Origin: Sandaracinaceae bacterium | GTDB lineage: Bacteria; Myxococcota_A; Polyangia; Polyangiales; Houyiibacteriaceae | Reading direction: 5' to 3' | Length of the DNA stretch: 14,018 nt | NCBI GenBank assembly: GCA_012514415.1 | Contig: JAAZAH010000286.1 | Span: 1-14,018 of the forward strand | Part shown: positions 6,557 through 13,920 of the stretch, piece after piece | Position numbering within the stretch: position 1 is the first letter of the stretch | Layout: every line of letters begins with the position of its first letter | Program-made: the position numbers and the translations under genes | Notes under the pieces: generated by a model | Seen by the model: only the letters and a program-made list of their open reading frames with translations | Told to the model about the DNA's origin: nothing | Database searches by the model: none

Positions 6557-9379
6557 ATGAGCCGGTCGTTCGTTCACCTCCACGTCCATAGCGAATACAC
6601 AATGCTCGAAGGGGCGCTGCGCGTGAACGAGCTGGTCGCCGCGGTCGAAGCCGCCGGAATGCCCGCCGTTGCGATTACCGATCGCGGAAATATGCACGCC
6701 GCGGTTCAGCTCGTAAACGCATGTCGCGGAAAGAAGGTAAAGCCGATCCTCGGCGCCGAGATCGCCGTCGTCGATGGCGATCGGCGCGAGCAGCGAGAGA
6801 TGCCGGCGCCTCATCTCGTCCTCCTCGCCGAGAGCCAAGAGGGCTATCAGAACATCGTTCGCATCATCAGCCGCGCGTGGGTCGAGGGACTCTATCGCGG
6901 CGAACCGCGCGCCGATTATGAGCTGCTCGCCGAGCACCGCGAAGGCGTGATCTGCCTCACCGCGTGCATGGCCGGCATCGTCCCGCAAGCCATCCTTCAA
7001 AAAGGCCCTGAGGCAGGACGCGCCGCACTCGCGCGCCTCCTCGCCATTTACGGCCCCAATCATCTCTTCGTTGAACTCGAAGATCACGGCTTTCCCGAAA
7101 ACGCGCCGCTCAACGCCATCCTCGTCGATCTGGCGCGCGATCTCGGCCTGCCCCTCGTTGCGACCAACTGCGTCCACTTCATGGAGAAGGAGAAGGCGAA
7201 AAGCCAGCTCGCGCTCCTATGCATCGGAGTCTCACGCACCATCCACGAGATGACGCCGCTTCACCACCAGAGCTCCGAGATGTACTTCAAGACGTACGAG
7301 GAGATGGCGGCGCTCTTTTCCGACCACCCCGAAGCACTCGAAAACACCCTGAAAATCGCGGAGCGCTGTGCCGGTAAGGCCACGCCGCTTCATCCGCCGA
7401 AGCTGCCACATTTCCCCGTGCCTGAGGGCGAAACCGAAGAGAGCTATTTTCGCAAACTCTCGCACGAGGGCCTCGAGCGCCGCTTCAAAGAGGCCGAGCT
7501 TAAGGGCGAAACGCTCGATCGTGAGCGCTACACGGCGCGCCTCAACGAGGAGCTCGACATCATCTGCGGGATGGGGTTTCCGGGCTATTTCCTCATCGTC
7601 CACGACTTCATCAACTGGGCGAAGGAGCAGTCGATCCCGGTCGGTCCCGGTCGTGGCTCCGGAGCGGGCTCGCTCGTCGCCTATGCGCTCCGCATCACCA
7701 ACCTCGATCCCATCCCCTACGATCTCTTCTTCGAGCGCTTCCTCAACCCCGAGCGCGTCTCGATGCCCGATTTCGATATCGACTTCTGTACGACGGGACG
7801 AGAGCGCGTCATCGATTACGTCCGCGAAAAATTCGGCCGATATTCCGTTGGACAGATCGCCACGTTCCACCAGCTCAAGAGCAAGAGCGTCGTACGAGAC
7901 GTCGCGCGCATCATGGGCCTTCCGCCTCAGGACGGAGCGATGCTCGCCAAGCTCATCCCCGACCCGGTGGGCGGAAAAACGGTCTCGATCGATCAGGCGC
8001 TCTCGGAATCGCGCGACCTCGCGATCCGCGTCGAGAACGAACCCGAAGTCCGGAGCGTCATCGAGACGGCGCGCGACCTCGAAAACCTCACGCGTCACGC
8101 CGGCATGCACGCCGCAGGCGTCGTGATCTCGGAGGGGCCGATCTGGGATCACGTCCCGGTCTTCTGCCCCGACGAAGGCACGCTCGTCACGCAATATCAC
8201 AAAGACGATGTCGAAGCGGCCGGGCTCGTCAAATTCGATTTCCTCGGTCTCAAAACGCTCACTGTCATCGACATTGCCGTGCGGCTTGTCAACGCGCGCC
8301 CCGATCGCGCAGACAATCCGCTCGACCTCGATCTCCTCCCGCTCGACGACGCCGCGACCTTCGCGCTCCTTCAATCCGGCGAAACGGCCAATGTCTTCCA
8401 GCTTGAGTCTTCGGGCATGCAGCAGCTCTTCAAGCATATGCGCCCCGACAATTTCGAAGACATCGTCGCCGCCGTCGCCCTCTATCGACCGGGCCCGATG
8501 GGCGCGAAGATGCACACCGAGTTCGCCGAACGAAAGCGGGGGAGGCAAGAGGTTCGCTATCCGCATCCGGCGCTCGAACCCATCCTCCGTCCAACGCTCG
8601 GGGCGATCGTCTATCAGGAGCAGGTCATGCAGATCGCGCGCGAGATGGGAGGCTATACCCTCGGTGGCGCCGATCTCCTCCGCCGCGCGATGGGAAAAAA
8701 GAAGGAAGACGAGATGGCCGAGCAGAAAGCCATCTTCGTCGCCGGTGCGAAGAAACTCGGGCATGACGAGGAGAAGGCCGCTGAGATCTTTGATCTCATG
8801 GCGAATTTCGCGGGGTATGGCTTCAACAAGAGCCACTCGGCAGCGTACGCCCTTCTCACCTATCAAACGGCCTATCTCAAGGCGCATTATCCAGCCGAGT
8901 TCATGTGCGCGGCGCTCAGCGTCGATAAAGATAAAATCGAAAACGTTGTCGCCGGGGTGAACGAAGCCCGCTCCATGGGCATCGCCGTTCTCCCTCCCGA
9001 CATCAACCAAAGCGCCCTCGATTTCACGGTCGTCTACGAACGTCCCGAAGGCGACGGAGAAAAGCGCGCTCCCGGACGCCCTGCTTCACAGGACGGGCGT
9101 TTCGTCGATCCTTACGAGCCGCGCATCCGCTTTGGCCTTGGGGCGATCAAAGGTGTCGGAGCCGCGGCGATCGAAGCCGTCTTCGAGGTGCGCGAAAGCA
9201 CGGAGGAGGGAGGTGGCCCCTTCACCGATCTTTTCGATTTTGCCGAACGGGTCGATCTCAGACGCGTCAATAAGAACGTGATCGAAGCGCTTGTCCAAAG
9301 CGGCGCTTTCGATGAAGTCCACGCCGCCCTCGGCGCGCATCGTGCCGCCGCCTTCGAGGCGATTCCCAGGGCGATCTAA
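6557..9379 (+). CDS. dnaE: DNA polymerase III alpha subunit, part before an in-frame TAA
   Basis: Catalytic subunit of the replicative polymerase. The protein starts MSRSFVHLHVHSEYTMLEG, the usual DnaE N-terminus, with no obvious Shine-Dalgarno sequence. The PHP domain covers about residues 1-280. The palm carries MPDFDIDF, with catalytic Asp407 and Asp409, and VKFDFLG with the third catalytic Asp561. Fingers and the tandem helix-hairpin-helix region follow (GFNKSHSAAYALLTYQTAYLK, IRFGLGAIKGVG). The frame stops at residue 940 (AIPRAI, then TAA at 9377-9379), but homology continues in the same frame to 10183. The uninterrupted gene would encode about 1208 residues, normal for DnaE. The truncated product would keep the catalytic centre but lose the beta-clamp motif and the C-terminal OB and tau-binding regions. 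PHP metal ligands look partly degenerate (TDRGN, TNCVH), so proofreading probably relies on a separate subunit. Confidence 0.95.
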   Translation: MSRSFVHLHVHSEYTMLEGALRVNELVAAVEAAGMPAVAITDRGNMHAAVQLVNACRGKKVKPILGAEIAVVDGDRREQREMPAPHLVLLAESQEGYQNIVRIISRAWVEGLYRGEPRADYELLAEHREGVICLTACMAGIVPQAILQKGPEAGRAALARLLAIYGPNHLFVELEDHGFPENAPLNAILVDLARDLGLPLVATNCVHFMEKEKAKSQLALLCIGVSRTIHEMTPLHHQSSEMYFKTYEEMAALFSDHPEALENTLKIAERCAGKATPLHPPKLPHFPVPEGETEESYFRKLSHEGLERRFKEAELKGETLDRERYTARLNEELDIICGMGFPGYFLIVHDFINWAKEQSIPVGPGRGSGAGSLVAYALRITNLDPIPYDLFFERFLNPERVSMPDFDIDFCTTGRERVIDYVREKFGRYSVGQIATFHQLKSKSVVRDVARIMGLPPQDGAMLAKLIPDPVGGKTVSIDQALSESRDLAIRVENEPEVRSVIETARDLENLTRHAGMHAAGVVISEGPIWDHVPVFCPDEGTLVTQYHKDDVEAAGLVKFDFLGLKTLTVIDIAVRLVNARPDRADNPLDLDLLPLDDAATFALLQSGETANVFQLESSGMQQLFKHMRPDNFEDIVAAVALYRPGPMGAKMHTEFAERKRGRQEVRYPHPALEPILRPTLGAIVYQEQVMQIAREMGGYTLGGADLLRRAMGKKKEDEMAEQKAIFVAGAKKLGHDEEKAAEIFDLMANFAGYGFNKSHSAAYALLTYQTAYLKAHYPAEFMCAALSVDKDKIENVVAGVNEARSMGIAVLPPDINQSALDFTVVYERPEGDGEKRAPGRPASQDGRFVDPYEPRIRFGLGAIKGVGAAAIEAVFEVRESTEEGGGPFTDLFDFAERVDLRRVNKNVIEALVQSGAFDEVHAALGAHRAAAFEAIPRAI
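9377..9379 (+). other. dnaE: In-frame TAA stop inside dnaE (codon 941)
   Basis: The local reading is GCG-ATC-TAA-GCT-GGA, i.e. RAI-stop-AGKKRAAEK. Related DnaE proteins usually have a Glu or Gln at this kind of position, and GAA or CAA becomes TAA by one base change. No frame change is needed to continue, so this is a nonsense change and not an indel. TAA also ends the azurin-like gene (13432-13434), so it is used as a normal stop in this genome. Confidence 0.9.
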
Positions 9380-10183
9380 GCTGGAAAGAAGCGCGCCGCC
9401 GAAAAGGAGAGCGGTCAAACGAACCTCTTCGATCTCTTTGGCGGGGGCGGCGCCTCTGACGATGCGCCCGCAGCCGCGCGGAGTGCCGCCGTCTTTGCCG
9501 ATATCCCGAATTGGGGCTCTCGCGAGACCCTCGCCCGAGAGCGCGCCTCGCTCGGATTTTACGTCAGCGGCCATCCCCTCGATCGCTACGCGCGTGAGCT
9601 GAAGCGCTTTGCCAACGCCGATACGGCGGCTGTCCGCACCGGACTTTCACGCGGCGAAGTGACGCTCGCCGGGCTCGTTGAGCAATACCGCGAAATGAGA
9701 ACGCGTTCGGGCGATCCCATCGCCTATTTTCAGCTTGAAGATGCACACGGCCAGGTCGAAGTCATCGTCCGTCCTGCCGCACTCGAAGCGCCCGGCGTGC
9801 GCGAGATCCTCCGCTCGGGCGAACCGATCCTCGTTCATGGCCGCGCGCGCGTCGAATATCAGCGAGACGCTGACGATGACGAGAAGCGCGAGGGAAAGCT
9901 CCTGCTCCTAGGGGTTGAGCCGCTCGCGCTCGCCCTCTCCAAGAAGGCGCGCTACCTCCGCCTTGCCCTTCCTCTCGAGGAAGTCGATCGGCGCACGCTC
10001 ACGGAGCTGCGCGTCGAGCTCGAACGCCATCCCGGCTCGTGCGCCGTCCAGCTAAGGCTCGAAGATCCCGAGCAAGCCTATGCCGTTGAGCTCCGCGATC
10101 TCGGCCTTCGCGTCGAACCCAATGACGAGCTCCTGTCTTCCATCGAGCGGATCTTCGGCAGGCATATTGGCGAACTTCGATGA
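9380..10183 (+). CDS. dnaE: DnaE C-terminal segment, in frame after the internal stop
   Basis: This continues dnaE in the same frame. It begins AGKKRAAEKESG and reaches QTNLF (residues 954-958, bases 9416-9430), a clear beta-clamp binding pentapeptide, only 12 codons after the stop. A Gly/Ala/Asp linker follows, then RETLARERASLGFYVSGHPLDRY, a standard DnaE motif, and the OB-fold domain (VTLAGLVEQYREM, AYFQLEDAHGQVEVIV). The remainder would correspond to the C-terminal tau-binding region. It ends in TGA, 6 nt before mutH. The first ATG, GTG or TTG in this frame is GTG at 9659, at the start of the OB fold and after the clamp and SGHPLD motifs. There is no strong ribosome binding site, so independent translation would give an incomplete domain. 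I read this as one interrupted gene, not a naturally split polymerase. Confidence 0.9.
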   Translation, partial: AGKKRAAEKESGQTNLFDLFGGGGASDDAPAAARSAAVFADIPNWGSRETLARERASLGFYVSGHPLDRYARELKRFANADTAAVRTGLSRGEVTLAGLVEQYREMRTRSGDPIAYFQLEDAHGQVEVIVRPAALEAPGVREILRSGEPILVHGRARVEYQRDADDDEKREGKLLLLGVEPLALALSKKARYLRLALPLEEVDRRTLTELRVELERHPGSCAVQLRLEDPEQAYAVELRDLGLRVEPNDELLSSIERIFGRHIGELR

Positions 10184-10189
10184 GCGCGC

Positions 10190-10933
10190 ATGAAGGACGA
10201 GTCGAAGCGCTTTTTGGAGCGCCGCGCCAACGCGGAGCGGGATGTGAGCTTTCGTAGATCCTCCCCAAAGCCTCGCGAAGCGCCCCGAACCGAAGCCGAG
10301 CTCGAAGCGCGCGCACGGGATCTCGCTGGCCTCACCGTCCGGGAGCTCGCCGAGCGGATGGGGCTCACGCTTCCTCCAAGTTCGGCACGCGGCAAAGGCT
10401 TTGCTGGAACCCTCGCTGAGCTCGCCCTCGGCGCCGATGCGGGGAATCGGAGCGAGCCCGATTTCATCGAACTCAGGGTGGAGCTCAAGACCATCCCGCT
10501 CGATTCGCGCGGTCGCCCCCTCGAGACGACCTTCGTCTGCACCGTCCCGCTCCCCGACATCATCGAGCTCGAATTCGAAGACTCTCCCCTGTATCACAAG
10601 CTCCGCCGCGTCTTCTTTCTGCCCATCGAAGGGGAGGCCGAGCTTGCCGATCGCCGCTTCGGCGTTGGTTTTTTTTATTCGCCCGATGAAGGCGAGCTCG
10701 CCGTCATCCGCCGCGATTGGGAGCTTTTCGGAGAACTCATCGCCAACCAAGAGCTTGAAGCGATCGACGGCTCCCTCGGCGAAATCGTGCAGATCCGTCC
10801 CAAAGGTCGAGACGCCCAAGATCGCGTGCTCGGCCCGCTTCAGGACGACGGGCTCGATTATGCGCGCCCCCTCGGCTTTTACCTAAGGACGCGCCATACG
10901 CGCGCGATCGTCGCTCGTGCGCTCGGCCTTTGA
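10190..10933 (+). CDS. mutH: DNA mismatch repair endonuclease MutH
   Basis: A 247-residue homologue of MutH, the endonuclease that nicks the unmethylated strand at hemimethylated GATC sites when activated by MutS and MutL. The match runs almost end to end against the E. coli protein as I remember it. Examples are LTVRELAERMGL, KGFAGTLAELALGADAG, DFIELRVELKTIP, GRPLETTFVC, HKLRRVFFLPIEGE and LGEIVQIRPKG, with the C-terminal GFYLRTRHTRAIVARAL. Catalytic residues line up: Glu77, Asp91, Glu98 and Lys100 correspond to E. coli Glu56, Asp70, Glu77 and Lys79, and Lys69 to Lys48. The N-terminus is about 20 residues longer than in E. coli; GTG at 10244 is an alternative start. It lies 6 nt after dnaE, so the two are probably co-transcribed. 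The 3' end overlaps a convergent gene by 51 bp. Confidence 0.95.
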   Translation: MKDESKRFLERRANAERDVSFRRSSPKPREAPRTEAELEARARDLAGLTVRELAERMGLTLPPSSARGKGFAGTLAELALGADAGNRSEPDFIELRVELKTIPLDSRGRPLETTFVCTVPLPDIIELEFEDSPLYHKLRRVFFLPIEGEAELADRRFGVGFFYSPDEGELAVIRRDWELFGELIANQELEAIDGSLGEIVQIRPKGRDAQDRVLGPLQDDGLDYARPLGFYLRTRHTRAIVARALGL

Positions 10934-11359
10934 TGGCTCATCGAAGTCGGCATAGATCTCAATCCCGTCGGCGATCTGAGCGCCCACGATTTCGGCAAGG
11001 CTCTCCATCACGCGTCGGTCCGCCTCTCGCCCCGTAAGAATCAGGCGCCCCTCTCCGCGTCGGACCATCGGTCCAAGAAGCGCACGGAGAAGTGCGGCTC
11101 TCGAAAGCGTTCGTGCGCGCCTCCGAACTCCTCCGCCGATCAGAGCCGCCTCGTCAATCCTCGCGCCCTCGTCCTCAAGCTCCCGCAGCTTTGCTCTACA
11201 TCTCCTCGCAAAGCTCTCCGGATCTTCGTCTCGGTTCTGCCGGAGCACATGAAGGGCCCGCCCTCCCCGCCGCATCCTCTCTGCGCGATCCCCGATGAGT
11301 CCCCCCTCCTCGACCACGAGGATCGCGAGCGGGGCAGATTCCACCCAAGGAGTTACCAT
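10883..11359 (-). CDS. Conserved-looking hypothetical protein downstream of ilvA
   Basis: I do not recognise this 158-residue protein. It has no signal peptide or membrane segment. The N-terminal part alternates beta-like and helical stretches (APLAILVVEEGGLIGDRAERMRR, RALHVLRQ), followed by a helical Arg-rich stretch (ESFARRCRAKLRELE). Two further stretches look like a mixed alpha/beta domain: IDEAALIGGG and GEGRLILTGREADRRV with MESLAEIVGAQ. The pattern of hydrophobic and charged residues looks coding. The start ATG is at 11359; a GTG five codons later is possible. It lies about 100 nt after ilvA on the same strand and may be its operon partner. The last 17 codons lie antisense to the conserved end of mutH. 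That tail (DEPSKAERTSDDRARMARP) looks disordered and could vary between relatives. Confidence 0.6.
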   Translation of the reverse strand: MVTPWVESAPLAILVVEEGGLIGDRAERMRRGGRALHVLRQNRDEDPESFARRCRAKLRELEDEGARIDEAALIGGGVRRRARTLSRAALLRALLGPMVRRGEGRLILTGREADRRVMESLAEIVGAQIADGIEIYADFDEPSKAERTSDDRARMARP

Positions 11360-11458
11360 CGCTTAGATCTACGCTCGAGGCGGCCCGAGCCTCCCCGGCC
11401 TCACTCCGAGAGCCAATGAAGCCCCGTCACGTTCGTGATGCGGCTGTTCGCGTCGCGC

Positions 11459-13015
11459 TCAGCGCAGAAAGAGGCGATAGATCGGGTTTTCGGTCTCCTC
11501 CTCGTAGGGATAGGAGAGCGCCCTCAAAAACTCATCCAGATCGCCTCGCGCGCTTTCAGGAACCTCGAGCCCAACGAGCGCGCGGCCATAGTCCGCACCT
11601 TGGTTTCGGTAATGAAAGAGGCTGATGTTGAAGGTGCCGCGCATCGTATTTAGAAAGCGCAAGAGCGCGCCAGGGCGCTCTGGGAAAACGAAACGGAAGA
11701 GGCGCTCTTCGACCTCTCGCGGCGGACGGCCACCGACCAAATGCCTGAGGTGCGTCTTTGCGAGCTCATCGTCGGTGAGATCGCGCGCTTTGAGTCCAGC
11801 CGCTTCGAGCTCCATGCGGATGGCCTCCGCCTCCCCCCGACCTCGAACGGAGAGGCCGACGAAGACATGGGCCTCAACGCGATCGGCGTAGCGATAGTTG
11901 AATTCGGTGATCGCGCGCGCACCGATGAGCGATGCGAGCCGACGAAACGATCCTTTTTCCTCGGGGATGGTGACCGCAAAGAGCGCCTCACGCGTATCGC
12001 CCACCTCGGCACGCTCGGCCACGAAGCGAAGCCGATCAAAGTTCATATTCGCGCCAGAGGTGATGGTCGCAAAGCGCTTCTCCGAGGCGCCCGTCTTGGC
12101 GATATAGGCCTTGATGGCAGCAACTCCCATCGCGCCCGCCGGCTCGACAATCGAGCGCGTATCCTCGAAAACATCGCGAATCGCCGCGCAGACGGCGTCG
12201 GTATCGACCACCACATACTCATCGACGAGCGCTGCGGCGAGCGCGAACGTTTCATCGCCGACGCGCTTCACCGCCGTGCCATCCGAAAAGAGCCCCACCT
12301 CCTCGAGCTCGACCGGCGCTCCACTCTTTACCGAACGGAGCATCGCATCCGAATCCCTCATTTGAACGCCGATGATGGCGATCTCAGGGCGGATCGACTT
12401 CACATAGGCCGCGATGCCTGCGATCAAACCACCGCCGCCGATCGGGACGAAGATCGCGTCGAGATCGCGTGGTGCCTGTCGGAGCATCTCGACCGCGATC
12501 GTCCCCTGCCCCGCGATCACCTCGGGATCGTCAAAAGGGTGAATGAAGACGAGCTCGCGCGCTTCGCGAAGAACTTTCGCGCGCTCATAGGCGTCGGAGT
12601 AACTATCGCCGCTCAAGACGATCTCGGCGCCGTGCGCGCGAACCGCCTCGATCTTCAGTTCAGGCGTCGTCTCGGGCATGACGATCACCGCATGCGTCCC
12701 GAGGCGCTTGGCGGCAAGTGCGACGCCCTGAGCATGATTGCCCGCGGAAGAGCAGATCACGCCGCGCTCAAGCTCCTCCTTGCTGAGCGAGACCATTTTA
12801 TTGTACGCGCCGCGTAGCTTGAAGCTGTGGACGATCTGCTGATCTTCCCGTTTCAGGTAGATGGAATTGCCAAGGCGCGAGGAGAGCGCGGAGGCGAGCT
12901 CAAGCGGCGTCTCTTCAGCGATCTCGTAGACCCGCGCGCGAAGGATGCGGCGCAGGTACGCGTCCATGATGTCTGTCAGTGGAGCGAGGCGGCTGCTTGG
13001 CTCTTCGCGCGTCAT
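11459..13015 (-). CDS. ilvA: Threonine deaminase, biosynthetic (isoleucine pathway)
   Basis: A 518-residue PLP enzyme that converts threonine to 2-oxobutanoate and ammonia, the first step of isoleucine synthesis. The catalytic domain shows SFKLRGAYN with the PLP-binding Lys66, SSAGNHAQG at 89-97, the Gly-rich phosphate loop GGGGL at 193-197, and TSGANMNFDRLRF at 319-331. The C-terminal 170 or so residues carry two ACT-like regulatory domains (about 343-415 and 439-515), ending NPIYRLFLR. This matches the long allosteric IlvA type, which isoleucine typically inhibits, and not the short catabolic type. The start at 13015 adds 16 residues before MDAYLRRILRARVYE; ATG at 12967 fits the usual family start equally well, and neither has a clear ribosome binding site. 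A small unknown gene follows on the same strand. Confidence 0.95.
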   Translation of the reverse strand: MTREEPSSRLAPLTDIMDAYLRRILRARVYEIAEETPLELASALSSRLGNSIYLKREDQQIVHSFKLRGAYNKMVSLSKEELERGVICSSAGNHAQGVALAAKRLGTHAVIVMPETTPELKIEAVRAHGAEIVLSGDSYSDAYERAKVLREARELVFIHPFDDPEVIAGQGTIAVEMLRQAPRDLDAIFVPIGGGGLIAGIAAYVKSIRPEIAIIGVQMRDSDAMLRSVKSGAPVELEEVGLFSDGTAVKRVGDETFALAAALVDEYVVVDTDAVCAAIRDVFEDTRSIVEPAGAMGVAAIKAYIAKTGASEKRFATITSGANMNFDRLRFVAERAEVGDTREALFAVTIPEEKGSFRRLASLIGARAITEFNYRYADRVEAHVFVGLSVRGRGEAEAIRMELEAAGLKARDLTDDELAKTHLRHLVGGRPPREVEERLFRFVFPERPGALLRFLNTMRGTFNISLFHYRNQGADYGRALVGLEVPESARGDLDEFLRALSYPYEEETENPIYRLFLR

Positions 13016-13153
13016 ATCAAGGCATTGAACCCGAAATCAGGCCAGCGCAAGAGCAGGCTCGACGCAAAAAACACACGCGGACTTGACCCAACCGGATTCG
13101 GCTGTTAACTAGCCCTTCCCGATGGAGTTTCCGCGCGTGTCGCGGGCGAGGCA

Positions 13154-13181
13154 TTGCAAACCCAGGTTTCATTGCTAAGCT
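13154..13181 (+). promoter_or_regulatory. Possible promoter of the tRNA-Lys/tRNA-Glu unit
   Basis: TTGCAA (13154-13159), a 16-nt spacer and TAAGCT (13176-13181) lie about 37 nt before tRNA-Lys. The -35 match is fair and the -10 match is only three of six. A second pair, TTGACC (13083-13088) with TTAACT (13105-13110), lies further upstream. The rest of the 203-nt gap between ilvA and the tRNAs shows nothing else I can name. Confidence 0.3.
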
Positions 13182-13218
13182 ACCCATCACGGTAGGCTCC
13201 AGAAGGGATTCGCGACTT

Positions 13219-13291
13219 GGGCCGTTAGCTCAGCTGGTAGAGCAGTGGGCTTTTAACCCAACGGTCATAGGTTCGATTCCTATACGGCCCA
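13219..13291 (+). tRNA. tRNA-Lys(UUU)
   Basis: A 73-nt cloverleaf. The acceptor arm GGGCCGT pairs with ACGGCCC, with discriminator A at 13291. The D-arm contains AGCTCAGCTGGTAGAGC. The anticodon loop CTTTTAA gives TTT at 13252-13254, and the T-arm contains GGTTCGATTCC. The anticodon stem has a G-A mismatch at its first pair (positions 27-43). The CCA end is not encoded. The sequence closely resembles E. coli tRNA-Lys. tRNA-Glu follows after 4 nt, so the two are probably one transcript. Confidence 0.97.
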
Positions 13292-13295
13292 CCCT

Positions 13296-13368
13296 GTCCC
13301 CATCGTCTAGTGGCCCAGGACACTGGCCTTTCACGCCGGCAACCCCGGTTCGAACCCGGGTGGGGACG
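13296..13368 (+). tRNA. tRNA-Glu(UUC)
   Basis: A 73-nt cloverleaf. The acceptor arm GTCCCCA pairs with TGGGGAC, with discriminator G at 13368. The anticodon arm CTGGC-CTTTCAC-GCCGG gives TTC at 13330-13332. The T-arm CCCGG-TTCGAAC-CCGGG is perfect. The sequence closely resembles E. coli tRNA-Glu. CCA is not encoded. The strong terminator begins 5 nt downstream. Confidence 0.97.
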
Positions 13369-13372
13369 CCCC

Positions 13373-13405
13373 AAAAGCCCGCACCAATCACGGTGCGGGC
13401 TTTTT
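13373..13405. terminator. Strong bidirectional intrinsic terminator
   Basis: AAAAGCCCGCACC (13373-13385), loop AATCAC, then GGTGCGGGCTTTT (13392-13404) form a 13-bp stem. T-runs flank it on both strands (TTTTT at 13401-13405 on plus; TTTT from 13376-13373 on minus). It would end the tRNA-Lys/tRNA-Glu transcript from the left and the azurin-like gene from the right. Confidence 0.92.
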
Positions 13406-13431
13406 ATTTGCGCGCGGCTCGATGGGAGCGC

Positions 13432-13920
13432 TTAGGGCGAACTCACGACAAATTCCCCGCGCATCACCGCTGCATGCGCGGGGAACGAGCACAGAAACGG
13501 ATACGTCCCAGGCTCCGGCGCCGTGAACTCGATCTTCGTCGATTGGCCTCCACCGATGAGCTCAGTGTGGGCGACGATCTCGGAGCGGAATTGATCCGGG
13601 ATGTAGCCGCTCGCCTCTCCCGCTTCGATGGCCGCGGCCGCGAAGGCGTCGATATCGCTCCCTTGATTGAGGATCACGAGGTTGTGGCCCATTGAAGTCA
13701 CCGGGAGCTGTCCAACGTGCCTCAAGGTCAAGATCACCTTCTCACCGGTCTTCGCCTCGAAGCGGTTGGTGCTGTACTGCATCTGATCGTTGGCCGTGAT
13801 TTCGATGACGCGCCCCGAGGAGCAGGCGGACAGCAAGGAAGCGATCGAGATGAGCGCGAGACCGAGCTCGCGCGAGACGGTCTTTCGAGGCCGAGACGCC
13901 GTTGGGACTCCGTGCTTCAT
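13432..13920 (-). CDS. Azurin-like blue-copper (cupredoxin) lipoprotein
   Basis: A 162-residue predicted lipoprotein with the azurin fold, a small electron carrier. The N-terminus has a basic region, a hydrophobic core and lipobox LSAC with lipid-attachment Cys33, so it is membrane-anchored, unlike soluble azurin. The mature protein shows ITANDQMQYSTNRF, LPVTSMGHNLVIL, IPDQFRSEIVAHTELIGGG, TYPFLCSFPAHAAVMRGEFVV. Type 1 copper ligands are His79, Cys144, His149 and Met153, with the exact azurin spacing Cys-x4-His-x3-Met. The N-terminal disulfide cysteines of classical azurin are absent. It may pass electrons to a periplasmic oxidase or reductase, but no partner is in the window. It ends in TAA 26 nt before the shared terminator. 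Its ATG overlaps a possible upstream stop as ATGA (13917-13920). Confidence 0.93.
   Translation of the reverse strand: MKHGVPTASRPRKTVSRELGLALISIASLLSACSSGRVIEITANDQMQYSTNRFEAKTGEKVILTLRHVGQLPVTSMGHNLVILNQGSDIDAFAAAAIEAGEASGYIPDQFRSEIVAHTELIGGGQSTKIEFTAPEPGTYPFLCSFPAHAAVMRGEFVVSSP

Noticed and set aside
7232..9010. 592-codon open frame on the minus strand, opposite dnaE
   Set aside because: It lies wholly antisense to conserved DnaE coding sequence; its Asp/Glu/Arg-rich composition is the usual mirror of GC-rich codons, and no family motif is seen.
9659..10183. A separate gene starting at GTG 9659, giving a split DNA polymerase
   Set aside because: Homology to DnaE begins already at 9380 in the same frame, so a start at 9659 would discard the clamp motif and SGHPLD region; no strong ribosome binding site was seen.
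11377..11393. GAGGC/GCCTC hairpin between ilvA and the small unknown gene as a terminator
   Set aside because: The stem is only 5 bp and no T-run follows on either strand.
11741..12817. 358-codon open frame on the plus strand, opposite ilvA
   Set aside because: It is antisense to conserved threonine deaminase sequence, with the composition of a shadow frame.
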